From: Climacium dendroides
Lineage: Eukaryota > Streptophyta > Bryopsida > Hypnales > Climaciaceae
DNA length: 64,000 nt
Direction: 5' to 3'
Assembly: GCA_950106755.1 (NCBI GenBank)
Contig: OX467089.1
Coordinates: forward strand, 21,805,345 to 21,869,344
The stretch's first letter is position 1; each line of letters starts with the position of its first letter. Below, in pieces: positions 1 to 13,040 of the stretch. The notes beneath the pieces were generated by a model that was not told the origin of the DNA, searched no databases, and worked only from the letters and a program-made list of their open reading frames with translations. The position numbers were made by a program, and so were the translations under genes.

Positions 1-71
1 AATTTGCAATTGAAGTTGATCAAGGTGCATCCACTTTTAGGATGTGTGGATATTTAGAAGTTAGTTCTATA

Positions 72-72
<1 letters not shown>

Positions 73-163
<91 letters not shown>
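73..163. repeat. (TA)n microsatellite
   Basis: About 90 bp of uninterrupted alternating TA. It is a simple dinucleotide repeat with no associated gene. Similar but shorter (TA)n tracts occur near 5,765-5,789, 9,730-9,781 and 15,091-15,130. Confidence 0.95.
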
Positions 164-165
<2 letters not shown>

Positions 166-3100
166 ACCTATAAGGTTTATCCTATTAGGACTTCATCCAT
201 TGTGAAATGGTCAAACATTCTATCTAAGCACAATTTTGACTTCTAAATTGTGGTCAAACAACAATTTTATATTTTTTTCACTTAAAACTATGATTCACAT
301 ATCTCTATGAAAAATTTTAATTTGTCTTGTGAAAATTTGTAATTGTTATCATTGTTGTTGTGAAAATTGAACTTAAATAAGTAAAAACAGAAAAAACATT
401 CCAAATATTTGATTTTTTAAAGAGGTATAAGTAGCTATGGAGATTAATGTGAACAAAGTTCAATTGTTTATTTTATGTTTACACCCAAAATAACCACAAC
501 AAAGAATTTGAAGTCAAATTCAACTATTAAACCAAACTTATTTTCTTATTTACTTGATGTATAAAATTTTGATATTTTCTACTAGTAAGAATTTTCATTT
601 TCTTTTGGTGATATTCTTTTCAATAATTATGATTACAGTCTGTAGTTTTTTCAATAAATGGAGGGTACAATGAGAAACATAATATTATAGTTTAAATCTA
701 AAATCCATTTTAAGAAAAGAAAATATGAATGAAAAACACTCCGTAATGCGTTATTTGGATTCTAACATATTTATCTTTCAATTGCAATATTTCTTTTAGT
801 TTTTGTCATTTTTCAAAATTTAAGAATGGAATAGAAACAAAACTTGTCAAGCTTCATTTCCTTAGTTTGCATCAAATTCGAAACATAGTTATTTTGAAAG
901 TTACAATTCAGGTTGACCAAGTGCATTGACTTTTTGGATGCATGGATGTTTAGAGGTTCATGTATGAGGTTTTATTAATAATATTAATTTCTACTAAATT
1001 ATTTATTATTTACCAATATGAATTAATTTTTAATTTAATTTATAAAACTTTAGTAATTTAAATTTGAACATTTTATGTTTAGACCAAGTGAATGTCTCAT
1101 GTTTAAAATGTACAAATATGACTTTATACTTGTTTGGCCGTATAATCTCATATTCTATTGGTGACCCAATTATTAGATTTTACATGCCAAAAGAAGAGTG
1201 AAAGACTTCAAATCACTTTGGCATTTTCAGCACCCTCATTGTGAAACATTATAATCTTCCAATCCATAAGTAATATTGTTGTGTATATTTTACTATGTGG
1301 TTTTCAACAATTGAAGTTTGAATTTGTACAATTGCAAATTAAAAAATTTGATTCAACTTATCAAAATATTGATTTTTTGTTCAATTTATAGCAAATTCCT
1401 AGAAACACTAAAAAGGCTTGAGGTATTTAAGGATTGTTCAATCTTTCACTTTGAAAAATTCATAGGAATTTCAAAAATTCTCCAACAACTAAGGGCAAAG
1501 CTTTTAAATATGCTAAAGCTATAAAATTAACCAACTCCTTGAATGAACACTATTTGTATATGTTTCTTTTTATTAGCTTGTAATAATGTATACACAATGC
1601 AAATTTAAGGAGTGATCTATTCTAAATCCCTATTCCATTTCAACATCAAATTATATATAACCAATTTCATATAGTTCTAAAAAATATAGAAGAACTTGGG
1701 TTACATGTGAATTCTTACTGTCTTTCAAAGAAAATTTAATGAAAAATATTTCAAGATTTATCACCTCTTTAAAATTCAGTTCCAACCCTTAAGGTAGGCG
1801 GATCTAATCTTGACCCTCTTCTTCAGACTGTCTTATAGGTAGTTGAAGAATGGATGCTAAGTGATCATTGAATGGACTTCTTTGGTCTGGTAATAAATTT
1901 AAGGAAAATTATTATTTTTTAATTGTAAGAGCCAATCATTGTCTTCGGTTTCTACACATTTTTTTATAAGTCACAAGGGGACGGATTTTGGGACACCTAA
2001 CATGGTCACAAATGGGTACCTATGACCTGAATCTTTAAAAATTCACAAGTCTTTCAAAAATGCTTTGGAAAAATACGAAACTACTTGTGTTGTGTTCCAC
2101 ATCTATTTTTCTTTCTCTGAAAAATGAACTAAAAATCATTTTGTCCATGGGAATCTGTGGAAATGCCGAATCAGCCGAATCAACCCTTAAAGTATGAGCC
2201 CACTACCTTACAACTTGCAATTCCGAATTTGGCTGAGTCAGACTTCAGCTAGGTCTGTTGGACATATGGTGGTCCACAGATTAAGTTTCTTATCTTGATC
2301 TCCTACGTGGCTCCTTGGTGGGTCGTGCCTATGAGTTGGTTGAGTGGGGTAACTAGTCCAAGGGCTTCTCTGTCGTGATCTTTTTGTGGTTCGACTAATC
2401 ATGAGGGTTTGAGTCCGTGTGTTGTTGATGGCGCTCCAGCTTGCAACCTTGATATGTGAATCACCTGTAGCACAGGAACACCCTGCATGTACAACTTTGT
2501 TGCGCAACAACAAGACTTACAATTTGTTATACAACATAAACATGCTTTGTGCTTTGAATGATGCCTCAGTGTGCGTAAACTGATTCGCATGTGACTAGTA
2601 GCTCTGTCTCTCAGACGTCAACCTTCATCACCCCTGTTTGAAGTCTGCATCATCAGGTAAGCAATTGGCCTCGTTTTTGAGGTAAGGGTCTAACTGAATA
2701 CCTTGTTTTGAGAATGAACCATGTTTTGAAAGATTTGTACTTTTGTTCTTGAATTTATAGGTACTTGTTTTGTGACATAGAATGTGCAACCAATCCCTTC
2801 TCTGATGGATTGTCTGATGTCCTCTATATGAATCCAGTGTAGAAGTAGGTCCTAATACCTTCAATGAAAATATTCTTTAACACCTTTTTCTTTGAAGCAA
2901 ATTTCCTAAAGTACTTGTAGCATTTTTTTTAAATGAGATTTTGGAGTTCTTTTATAGAAAACTTATTATTGAAAGTCACTTGTTATTGACTTGTAGACTA
3001 AAATGTAATATTGTTTGCTTGGAAAGGGATCTACAAGCTTTGAGAGGGTTTGGAACAAATTTATATACACTTTTGAATCAAATTTTCATTCCACACAACA

Positions 3101-3650
3101 CTTCTAACAATAAGTGGGAATGGACCTTCAATTATATGTATTTCCATAGTTTTTTTTAATTGTATTTTGTCTCTAATGAATGAACATTATATTTGTTCTT
3201 ACAATGTTTATTTTGTTTCCACTGAGAGTAAGCCATAATTTGACAACTCCGTTGATAGTTTGTTTGTACCCAGTATCAATGAAGATAAGTCACTTAGAGT
3301 GGAGATTTTGAAACTAAAGTGCAATTGGGTTAAATGGCAAAAGGGATCTAAAGTTACCAAGGGCACAAGGACTCCGACTAAATTTTAGGGTTTCAAGACT
3401 TGTTCGTCACAGGTACTACTACCGGCCCTCCCCTTCACACCTACTTAGTCCTCTAGTTTTTATTGTTGTAGAGAATTTAAGGTTTTTTTTGTTTCTCCAT
3501 TGAAGATTTTGTGATATGACAATGAGTGCATGTTCTCTTTTCTGTCTGTGAGGGTTCAAGTTGCATTGCAGCAGTGAAGGATTTCAAAGGAGCTTCTTGA
3601 TTTTTTGAGCTTGGAATTTGTCATGACCATTTCAGATTTCCAGATATATT
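164..3650. other. AT-rich intergenic sequence, no supported gene
   Basis: The stretch is AT-rich with frequent stops in all frames. The short open frames here (up to about 90 codons) show no family motif and no splice-consistent extension. The part at 2.2-2.9 kb is less AT-rich and may be old mobile-element debris, but I recognise no domain on either strand. The last 300 bp before the next locus contain a GC-richer run that could be its 5' leader; this is only an inference. Confidence 0.6.
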
Positions 3651-3723
3651 ATTGAAGTGTCAACTTCTAATGTGGGAAGTGGCGACGTGGCGTGGTAGTT
3701 TTTTTTGGGTAGTCAAACACAAA

Positions 3724-4896
3724 ATGGCCAGTTTTGATACAGGAGATGAAGAGCCATTTGCATGCCAGGGGGATTATCAGCCTTCTAACACACAACAATT
3801 GCCAACGTCGCCAAGAGCCGCTTCAAGAGATGGAGAGCCAAGTGCACGCCGTGGTGATTATCAACCTTCTAGCACACCGAGGTTGCCAATGTCGCCAAGA
3901 GTTGCTCCATCCGAACAACCAGGTTCTATTCCAAGTTCTTTGGTTCAAAATCCATCTACTCCAAGTTCTTTTATTCCAAATTCACAAAATCCCTTTGTGC
4001 TTACTTCTACTCCTCCAAGTGTTGGTGGACGACCACCGCAATCCCATATCATGGCATTGGAAAGCCAGATCAATACACTTAGGAGGGTAATAAGAAATAT
4101 GGAAGCACAAATGAATGATATGAGAACAAACAACCGTTTACTACAAGGCTTGGTAAACAGTCAATTGAATGAAAGTCCTACATCAGATGTAGCGAAATGG
4201 AAGCTTGTAAAACCGCATTTGAAGAAAATTGCAAAAAAAATAATGTTGGGTGTAGATGCAACCAAATGTAGAATGTTTCCTCATGAAGATCATGTGAAAC
4301 AAGATATTTTGACTGTATTTAATGTTGGAGAGGGAGACATTTATAAACGCTCTGCATTTGAGAGGGTTTGGAAAGAAAGTATGAAAACAAAAGTAAAAAC
4401 AACTATTATTAATAGGCGGGGTAGATTTGCCTCTACTGCAAGGTTAGAGATGTGGCGACTGTTGGATGTGCCAAAACCTATTAACGGAAGCGAAGCATTG
4501 AAAACTTGGAAAACTAGCCTTGAAGTACTGTTTTTACACAACAATTGGCAGTGAAAAGATGACGACCCATTTGGATCGGATGCCGTATTTGGTGCCATTG
4601 CATGCATAATGAATGGGAAGAACTACTCCATGCGGACCCTCATTTTGATGCTTCTAGACCAATTGGCTTGGTTTGCTTATGTGGTAAGTTTTATACCTTC
4701 TTTTTCTCAATTGTAGTTTTTTTTTGAATTTTATGTTATTGAACTTTTTGATATTGAAACTAATATTTTGCATTTGTAGTTGGGTTTGGCTATGGATGAA
4801 GACAAGAACATGAAGCATTCAGAAATTAGATTTCACAAAGCAGGTATAAAGGGCTACAGAGCATTTATACTGCAAAGACTCAATCAAGTGGATTAA
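3724..4896 (+). pseudogene. Unrecognised two-exon coding locus with one in-frame TGA
   Basis: I do not recognise this protein. I chose the ATG at 3,724 over an upstream in-frame ATG at 3,652 because the compositionally clear protein begins there. Residues 1-60 hold two copies of a ~25-residue Pro/Ser-rich repeat with core GDYQPS-T--LP-SPR. Residues ~60-100 are rich in Pro, Ser and Asn, and ~105-145 form a heptad-like coiled coil. The C-terminal part is basic and globular-looking. The frame meets TGA at 4,552-4,554 after 276 codons, then stays open to a good donor (gtaagt at 4,684). A matching phase-0 acceptor lies before 4,780, and exon 2 runs about 38 codons to TAA at 4,894. Continued coding after the TGA suggests a recent nonsense mutation; a true short protein is the alternative. 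It could belong to a mobile element, since multi-copy surroundings are typical here, but no transposase motif is visible. Confidence 0.5.
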
Positions 4897-4899
4897 TGT

Positions 4900-6010
4900 G
4901 ATACGTGAGGTTGAGAACATTGGTGATTGTAAGGTACTTTTTCACTAACTTTTACTTTTTGTCAAGTACTAGTAGTATAGGGGTTCATCCGTAGATAAGC
5001 TCACGTAGTCTATCGTTGGTGCGTCTAATGTCACTTTTAAAATAGATTTAGGTTATGTGTAAACTAACTTTGTGAAACATACCTGAAAACTTTATTCTTT
5101 CTTTCTTTCTTTTTTTTCCCTTATTCCTAGGTTCTCTCAATTTGGTGGACAGTCCATTACCACTAATGTAGACCCAATGTTCTAAAAGTCCTGGTCCTAT
5201 ATAGTATTTTAGGGTGGGCAATATATCGTGGGTAACACATCAGGCTGGGCAACACGTCTTATATATGGATGTAGCCTATGACCTAATCATATATATACAA
5301 GATAATACTTTTAAAGTATATAAATAATTCGTTAATTAATACCTTTTTATATTTTGGGGCAACAGGGCCAGTAATCGCTCTTTATGAGCTTTTTGAATCT
5401 ATATGCAAAATGACTACACGTGGCAATCTCAGTAGGCAACACGTCCAGTATGCAAAGTATGAAATGTTTAAGACAATGTACCAGATTCTTGGTCTTTGAG
5501 CTTTCTCTTTTCTTCTAAGATTGGACAACAAGTCCAAAACCACGGGGTAAGTTGTTTCTAAAACATACAAAAATATTTATTAGCCACCAAGATTCCTAAT
5601 TCTACAAATTCTGTCTTCCTAATTCTATGACTTAAGCCCAAACTAGAGGCACGGCCAACCAAATATGTCGAGTAGAGAGGCCTTGCCTTGGGAAATCGTG
5701 GAGAATCTAGCTGCAACTAGATTTGACTCGGAATAATGAAAGAACCCCAATCAAATACTCCCATTATATATATATATATATATATATATTTACAAATGTC
5801 TCATATAATAATATATAGGCCAAGTAGAGTAGCCTATTCTCATATAACTCCCATAATATGCTATAGAGTGTAAGAAAGTATCACATGTTTGTAGAAAATG
5901 GTAGAAGATACACCAAAACCTCTATAACTTCTCTTAAAAGAGTACCCGGTACTAAAATGAATGCCACAAAAGCTTCACAACTTCAAATCAAGAGTGTGAT
6001 ATCTCTCTGA
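4900..6010. other. AT-rich non-coding stretch
   Basis: No supported gene. It contains a (TA)n tract near 5,765-5,789 and scattered copies of GGCAACACG-type motifs between 5.2 and 5.5 kb that look like the edge of an old repeat. No reading frame longer than about 60 codons carries any recognisable feature. Confidence 0.55.
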
Positions 6011-6013
6011 AAA

Positions 6014-6371
6014 GCTAACAAAAATATCTACAAACCCTAAAAATTTCAAGTAAAACTAATATACTGTCCGAATTCTATCGTTGTTCAAAGTTCACTATTC
6101 ACAACTTAAAGGCAGCTCACCACTATTCTACTTCCATGCCTATAACTTTTACATGTTAAATCCAAAATGAATGTGAGAGGTCTCTTTAGAAAGATAACAA
6201 GAATATCTACAAACCTTGAAAATTTCAAGTAAAACTAAGATATTGTCCGAATTCTACAATCGTTCAAAGTTCACTATTCACAATTCAAAGGCAGCTCCTC
6301 ACCACTTTGCTTCCAAGTTCATAACTTCCTCATGCTAACTTCAAATTGAGCAAATGATATCTTTATGGAAA
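6014..6371. repeat. Tandem repeat, ~179-bp period, two full copies
   Basis: Two adjacent units begin at 6,014 and 6,193. Both contain AATATCTACAAACC, then AATTTCAAGTAAAACTAA, then GTCCGAATTCTA, then GTTCAAAGTTCACTATTCAC and AAAGGCAGCTC, in the same order and spacing. Partial units flank both sides: similar text near 5,960-6,013, and GCTAAC again at 6,372. Divergence is moderate. I see no coding capacity in it. Confidence 0.85.
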
Positions 6372-8280
6372 GCTAACATCTCAATAAACAACTTCACCAA
6401 GTACCATGAGAAAATACTTCCTCACCACATAGTTATGAGCCCTTGAAAATTCAGCCTCCATTCTCCATGGTAAACATCCCTCTCTCACTTCCTCAAGCAT
6501 AACTTTTGCACAAAAACTTCAAATAGAGCGAGTGATAGGATTTTGAAAAGACAAAAGTATGAAGAACAACCTCTCAAAATTTCATAGCCAAAGTCTTCAT
6601 GTACAAAAAACAATGACCCTCTCAAGTCACGGTTCTTCTTAAGCAAATTTTGAGGAGGAAGAAGAAGACCTTCCACCTTATCCTCCACCTCATCCTACAT
6701 ACTTTCCACCTAAGCTAGTGGATTAAATCCCTACAAGTGCCATATGAACCACAATTTGTTCATTGGTCACTTTTTTTCTCCCATAACCCTATCTTTATCT
6801 CCTACGTGGCCTTCTAATCTTCTAGAAGTCAATAGAAAGGTCAAACAAGCTTCACTTTTCCATTTAAACAACTTTAAATACAAACTAAAAAATATCAAAT
6901 GACTTCAAGTGTAAAAACAAACATTATAAACCCAAATAATTGTTTAATAGAGGTAAAAAAGGTTAAGTCCAATCTGTATGGATGGATTAGGCTCCCCAAA
7001 AAATCCTCTATTTCAACAAGAAGTATTTATTTCTACATAATGTACGTATAAACAACACGACAACAATCCAAGGGCCGTTTGAAAAATTTGAACCTTTATT
7101 TTGGTTTGCTCTATTTTTGGTCAAATAATTAGGTTGAATCAACCAAATTTATACCCAAAACCATAGTTACAAACTTAAAATTCCCAAATCAGCCCCTAAA
7201 ACCCTGAAATTTCAATTTCAATAGCCAAATGGCCTAAAACCATGGATAAGAGGGCCTATGGCCGTGGACCGTAACCTAAGACCATGGTCCTACACCTAAG
7301 ATTGGGCAACAAGGCGGATAGGGTCGCAACGTTCAGGGACTCAAATCCCTAATTTTTTTCTCGGTTAAAGCTGTCGCTCGACGTCAATCTCCCTGTGCCG
7401 AATCGATTTTTAGCAAGAAATTTCAATCTTCCATATAGCTTGGTCAACTGCGTCGCCTTCAATTACTCACCACGACCGAGGCTCCATCACCGAATCTCTC
7501 CAATCGTCTAATGAGTTGCGCTTCTCCGATCAGGTTGATTGCCCAGACAGCGACTCCGATACGGAATTTTGGTTGCTTGTCTTCAGATTCATCACCCTCG
7601 TCATATCGGAAATCACACAACACTGATCAAGCACTTTGATTTCTCCTGATACCCTCAGCGCCTGCCTGTACGAATCCGTCCCGAGACTGATCAGCAACGC
7701 CTGGACCGCGCCCCCATTCGGTGCCTGCAATCAAGATTCCTCCTCGTCCGACCTTCCATCTCATCTATCAAAGTTGTATCATCGTCACAGTTTGATTGTG
7801 GAACCCTCAGCTACAAGCACCTTGATAGCAATCGTTCTCCAATCAAATTGATGCTTCATTGATTGTTTCGTCAAATAGCCTCGTCGCTTAGTCTGCAACT
7901 AAATTGCACTGGTAACCCCAATTGCGATGCTCTTAATCACCAAAACTCTGATCGCCGGTTCACCATAGGTATATCTCTGACCAACTTCCAATTACAAATT
8001 GACCGAATTACCACAACCGCAGACTTCGTCGACTGATTCAGATACTCGAATCACTCCGCAGATTCAAATTTTAATATCACAGATTACAAATCCAATACAC
8101 ACCAGAACACGTACACAAATTCACATACACGCTACCAAGCACTTACAGATTCACAAATCACAAAATTACACAATATTGAACAGAAAGAGCTTCAATTAAA
8201 AATCGCAAAAAGAATTACAATGACGAGTGCTTCTTCCTGAATGCACTATCAAAGAAGGAAGAATTTTTTTTAAAATTTTT
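6372..8280. other. Non-coding stretch with a GC-richer block at 7.26-8.0 kb
   Basis: No gene can be supported. The block around 7,260-8,000 is noticeably less AT-rich than its surroundings and holds overlapping 60-70-codon frames on both strands, none with a recognisable motif or splice-consistent partner. It may be the degraded remains of a gene or the leader of a mobile element. Confidence 0.45.
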
Positions 8281-8283
8281 TTA

Positions 8284-8499
8284 CACTATAAAAAACCAAA
8301 ATTTATTGATGTCAAAAGGAACGGATTTTAGGTGATATTGAAAAAAACAAACCCATGTTTTTATGTCAACAATGATGTCCAATATAACATCAATGGACAT
8401 CGTTGTTGACATAAAAACATGGGTTTGTTTTTTGATGTCACCTAAAATCCGTTCCTTTTGATGTCAATCCGTCACGTAAAACAAGGTTTTCTTATAGTG
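8284..8499. mobile_element. 216-bp foldback MITE with CACTA-type ends
   Basis: The element begins CACTATAAAAAACC and ends GGTTTTCTTATAGTG, which are inverted copies of each other, and is flanked by the 3-bp duplication TTA (8,281-8,283 and 8,500-8,502). Three-base target duplications and CACTA termini are the hallmark of the CACTA (En/Spm) superfamily. Almost the whole element is one inverted repeat: arms of ~70 bp containing AAAAGGAACGGATTTTAGGT and AACCCATGTTTTTATGTCAA pair with the right half around a centre near 8,390. It has no coding capacity, so it must be moved in trans. A transcript would form a long hairpin. Confidence 0.88.
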
Positions 8500-8509
8500 T
8501 TATGTCTTT

Positions 8510-9729
8510 AAAAGTCAGGAAGAAGGCTCACGCCCCTTCCAATTGTTTTTTTTCTCATTTTTCATCCAATTTGATGCCTCATTCATCCATGTCTGCAGTC
8601 CATTCATCCTTTTGGCACCTTTTGGAATTTTCCATCCATCTACGCAATTTTCATGCATTCGGTACTTCATCCATCCCAACTGCCTCATTTACACTACATA
8701 AAGTTTGAAAACTGCTTTTTGGATTACTTTTAGCTACTTTCTACTTTTTAGTGTTTTTAACCTACTTTTAAGCTATTTTTCCTACTTTTTAGACTACTTT
8801 CTATATACTTTTCCAATAAAAACTAAAAAAATAACCTAAAAATTTAAATCTTTATTCTACAGTGATGCTCTACATGATGTGTTGAGGATGGATCTGGGAT
8901 CCTCTTCTTCTTCAGAGGATTAAATATTTCTAGAAGTTGGATGGAAAGATCAATCAATCGAGTTTCAATTAGGAAATTAGGGAACTTTCTCTTGAGTATA
9001 TTTTTTTTATTGAGTTTTTAACCATGTAGTGGAGCAGTTGATTTTTATGTTTTTTGTACTTGTCTTATGGCTTCTTTTGAAGCTTACTTCTTTTATTTTG
9101 AAATGTATGAGAATGTTGGGATTATCATTTGACCATGTGTTTGAAGCTAAAGATTCTAGGAGTTTTCAAGTATAAATGAAGTTTAAAGGTTAGTATTGTA
9201 GAAGAAACTGTACTAGTACTTCAACATAGGATTAGTGGTTACATCTTGAAGGATTGGAGTATTGGTTACATTTGTAGATGGTTAGAGGCCTATAAGATGC
9301 TACTAAATGCAAATGTTGCTTTTGTAATATGAAAATATAATTTTCTTGTCTCATCAAATCCTTTATATGGTGAATGCATCTTACATGTGTTATATGTATT
9401 GATTGATATATTTTATTGAATTTTTATTAAAATAATGAATAATAAAGGATATTGAAATATCACAATAAGATTGGAAGCTTCAATTATTGCAATATTGCAT
9501 TAGTATTATTACATAACTATTCTTATGTTGTTTTTGTATCAAAGATGATTACAAATATTATATTTTACAACCAATTTATTTTATTTTAGCAGTACTGCAA
9601 ATGAGTATATTTGAAATAGCTAAATTATCTAATTAATGTACAAAAATGCAAAGACTTATTAATATAATAATCTTAATTATTTTGTATGAAATATTTTGCT
9701 TTATTTAAGTATAATATAATATACATATG

Positions 9730-9784
<55 letters not shown>

Positions 9785-12700
9785 CTGTAAATTTAGTTGA
9801 TAATGTTAGTATTGTATTTTAGTAATACCAGTGTACTATATTATGATAAATGTTGTACTATTAATATACATATCTTTACTCTTTAATGCAATACAACATG
9901 AGTATAAGTATAATCTTGTGCAAACACAATATTGCAATAGTATAAGATAGGTACTATACTGTTAAGCTATTTCTATTGATGTAGTACTGCAAAAATACTG
10001 AAAAAGTGGGTGCCATTTTCGTGATGGCCTTCAATCTGACCCAAGTTTTTCCATCCAGCCCCAATTAATGTAAATCTCATGGGCCGGATTCTAAAGCTGG
10101 ATTCTAGGGCCAAATTTCCAATTCATGTGCTTTTGAATTTTCTCAATGCTCAATTTAAAAATATATATAGAAATATGCATGTTTACCTTTCTCTTCTTTT
10201 CTTTTTAATTAAAAACAAAGATTTTTTTTTCCTATATATTTTATTTCTAAAATTAAAAAATTTATTTATTTATTTACTTAAAAATTAAAAAAATTAATGT
10301 TTTGGTTTTCCTCTTATATAGAACATGCATTTGTAATCAACATGTTTAATGCTAAAACATAGGAACTTCATTGTAGTCACTTAGATGATGATTTTCCTTT
10401 AAAATTAAAAAAATAAATGCATAAGGGAGTTTGCTCTAAAAACATCCATGCTCTGAGAGTGATCATGACGGAGAGGTACATTTTGCTTTATTGAATGTAC
10501 TAGCACAGTTTAGGATATGTCACTTTTAATAACCGTTGCCTTTCAACTCTAAAAAATTCATAACTAATTACACAAAGATCTAAAAAATATGAAACAAATC
10601 AAGTCACCAAAAAAATATGAAGATAAAGGAATCCCAATCAATTTATGGCTTTTCAAAATCTACTCTACAATTTTTTAAATGAATCTTTAATGTGATTTTT
10701 TCTCCAAGATCTAGTGTATTTGAGGCTCATTTCCAAAAGCCCTCAACACTATGAAAGTCAAGATTGTGATGGACACTCTTGTACAAAATCTTGAATAAAA
10801 AAATCATGATCAATCATTTTGAAAATTGGATTTTTGATGCTATAATTAAACTTAAAAAAAGACTTTAATATTTATATAAACTACTAAGAATAGCAACTTG
10901 GTTAAGTTTTATTAAATTTCAAAGTATTGTTCACACCAAAATTTGGTGCTTTGGGCATTTAAAAATTAAGAACAATTCTATCAAATAAACATGTACCAAA
11001 TTCCAAATAAAAATAAACATCTTGTATTGAGTCAATTAAAAATGATTGAACCAAATAAGCTTTAAAATCTCATATTCAGCTATGAATAATTTTATAGAAC
11101 ATCTTATCAAACAAACAAGATTGTATATATTATATTATAATAAGTTTATATATTATATCATAACGAATTTATATATTATTTTATAATAAGTTTATATAAT
11201 GTATTATAAACTATGTACACTTCCATTCAAGAACTCCCAACGCACTGCTCCCAATTTCAAACTGAAATATTGGCAAATGGCAACAGATCAAGCTCTAAAA
11301 ATTTAGCAATGCATATTGGTGGAAGTTTCATGAGCTCACAATTAACAAGCACGCACCAAAATAAAAAAACAAAAGAATTCACATTCGTAGATGGTGGAAA
11401 TTTGTACAATCCAACGGAGGAGCTCAATTTGCCCCCAATCCGGCCTTAGATGGGAACGTTCGGGCCACCAAAAACCTTGTCCCGATTGATTCCCTTAGGC
11501 CAGATGGTTTGGCGCCAAAACCATGCCACCTAAGGCGACCCGTAGGATGAGTTGTAGTTCCATCCGATCCCAAGTATAAACGCCTTGGGCCGGATTTGGA
11601 GAAATTGAGCACTCCTATTGGGTCAAACTTGGAGAGTTCCGGCCGGCCCTCAATCCAGCCCCAAGTATAAACTGGCCCTTAATTTGAAATTTGCAGTACA
11701 GAAAATATCTTTATGGTAGAGAATTGAGTTGCAAATGAAGGGAGAGAAGCTCACCAAAAAATCTTGGATTTTCATTCTTTCAAAAATTGTTATTTAGACT
11801 TATGTATAAGATGGAAGGAAAACCGAGATCATTAGGAACTCTAAGTTGGAGGTGGTATTGTTGTAGCAAGTAATTTTAAGCCTTTAGATTTGTTTGTTTT
11901 GGAAAATTCTAAAAATGAAGTTCAAAAAAGCATCCAACGAATCATTTTCTAAAAAATATTTTCTTATATTACTTTAAAAAACCAAGGCTCTTCATAATCT
12001 GACATCAATCATCCAAATGGAATGAATGAAATCTTTCTAAGTATACAAAAATACATTTTATAGTGAACCAACTTGTTTTATTTACTTTTTGAATTTTGTG
12101 ATTTGTTCTTGGTATCAAGGCTTGGCTCTTTTTATTTGAGGTGGCATAATTTTTCTCTTTTATTACTAATAAAAATAAAAATTGACTTTCCGTAAATGCA
12201 CTTTATTCTTCAATTTTTGGAAAATTTTCAAAAATCATATCAAAAATGATTATTAAAGGTACTTATCCAAACTATCATTTGTCCACAATAGTCCTATAAA
12301 GGTTGATGCAAAATAGTACAAGTGTTTATGCATTCTCTTTGCAATCATGAGTAGAAAGACAAATTGCTCAGTTTGAATTGACTAGTGGCTAGTCTTTATA
12401 ACTTCCTCTTCCATTTTGTTATGAATAGAAAATTAAACAAACAAAAAAAGGGTAGCAACAAACAAAATATACAAGAATAATTAAATATCCATTTGAAGAA
12501 GACTTTAAACATAAACAAGGAGAGAAAAGATGAATACTTCTCTTTTACTATTGTTTCAAATAATTCTTATTCAATCCCTATTTGACTATTCAACAACAAT
12601 GAGTTGGAGAGCATATTAACCATCATATCCTAGTCACACCCAGCACGCCACTAATCAAGAAAAGACCTAGCTCACTGCTTGGTTGCCGTAATAAGATGAA

Positions 12701-13040
12701 AGCAAATTGAGGCTCTCTAAATCCCTAAATAAGTGTGTTTCTCCCAAACCCTAAACAGACAATGATATTGTTGATGCGTATTCGAATTGAGAAAATTAAG
12801 GTTCAAAAGAATCAATTGCAACTCCCCTAACTGAATAAATATAATTATAAATTATTTGAAAAATCTATTAGAAACGCATTCTCCTAGAAGGAAGTTGGGT
12901 TCAACAACAACAGAAGAAGTGCCCACAATTACACCAACAACGTAGAAAATTATAATGCCATTCAACAAAAAAACCAGAAATCAAAATTATCACGTTTATC
13001 AAAGTGAGCGATCAACCGATCACCAAAATGGGCGTCATTG
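8510..13040. other. AT-rich intergenic sequence with repeats, no supported gene
   Basis: No coding locus is supported. It includes a (TA)n tract (9,730-9,781), a zone of short palindrome-like motifs listed separately (9.5-10.0 kb), and two patches near 10.02-10.14 and 11.43-11.69 kb sharing GGGCCGGAT and ATCCAGCCCCAA. These patches look like two ends or two copies of one degraded repeat. The remainder is poly-A/T-rich without structure I can name. Confidence 0.55.
9480..9990. repeat. Zone of recurring TATTGCAATA / AGTACT-type motifs
   Basis: Many short related motifs recur in both orientations: TATTGCAAT, AGTATTGTA, AGTACTGCAA, TACTATA and TATTGCAATAGTAT. A matching zone with the same vocabulary lies at 35.5-35.86 kb. 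Clustered short inverted motifs are typical of subterminal regions of DNA transposons, but I could not define termini or a target duplication here. Confidence 0.5.

Noticed and set aside
2238..2864. Minus-strand frames as a retrotransposon fragment
   Set aside because: No reverse transcriptase, protease or integrase motif could be seen.
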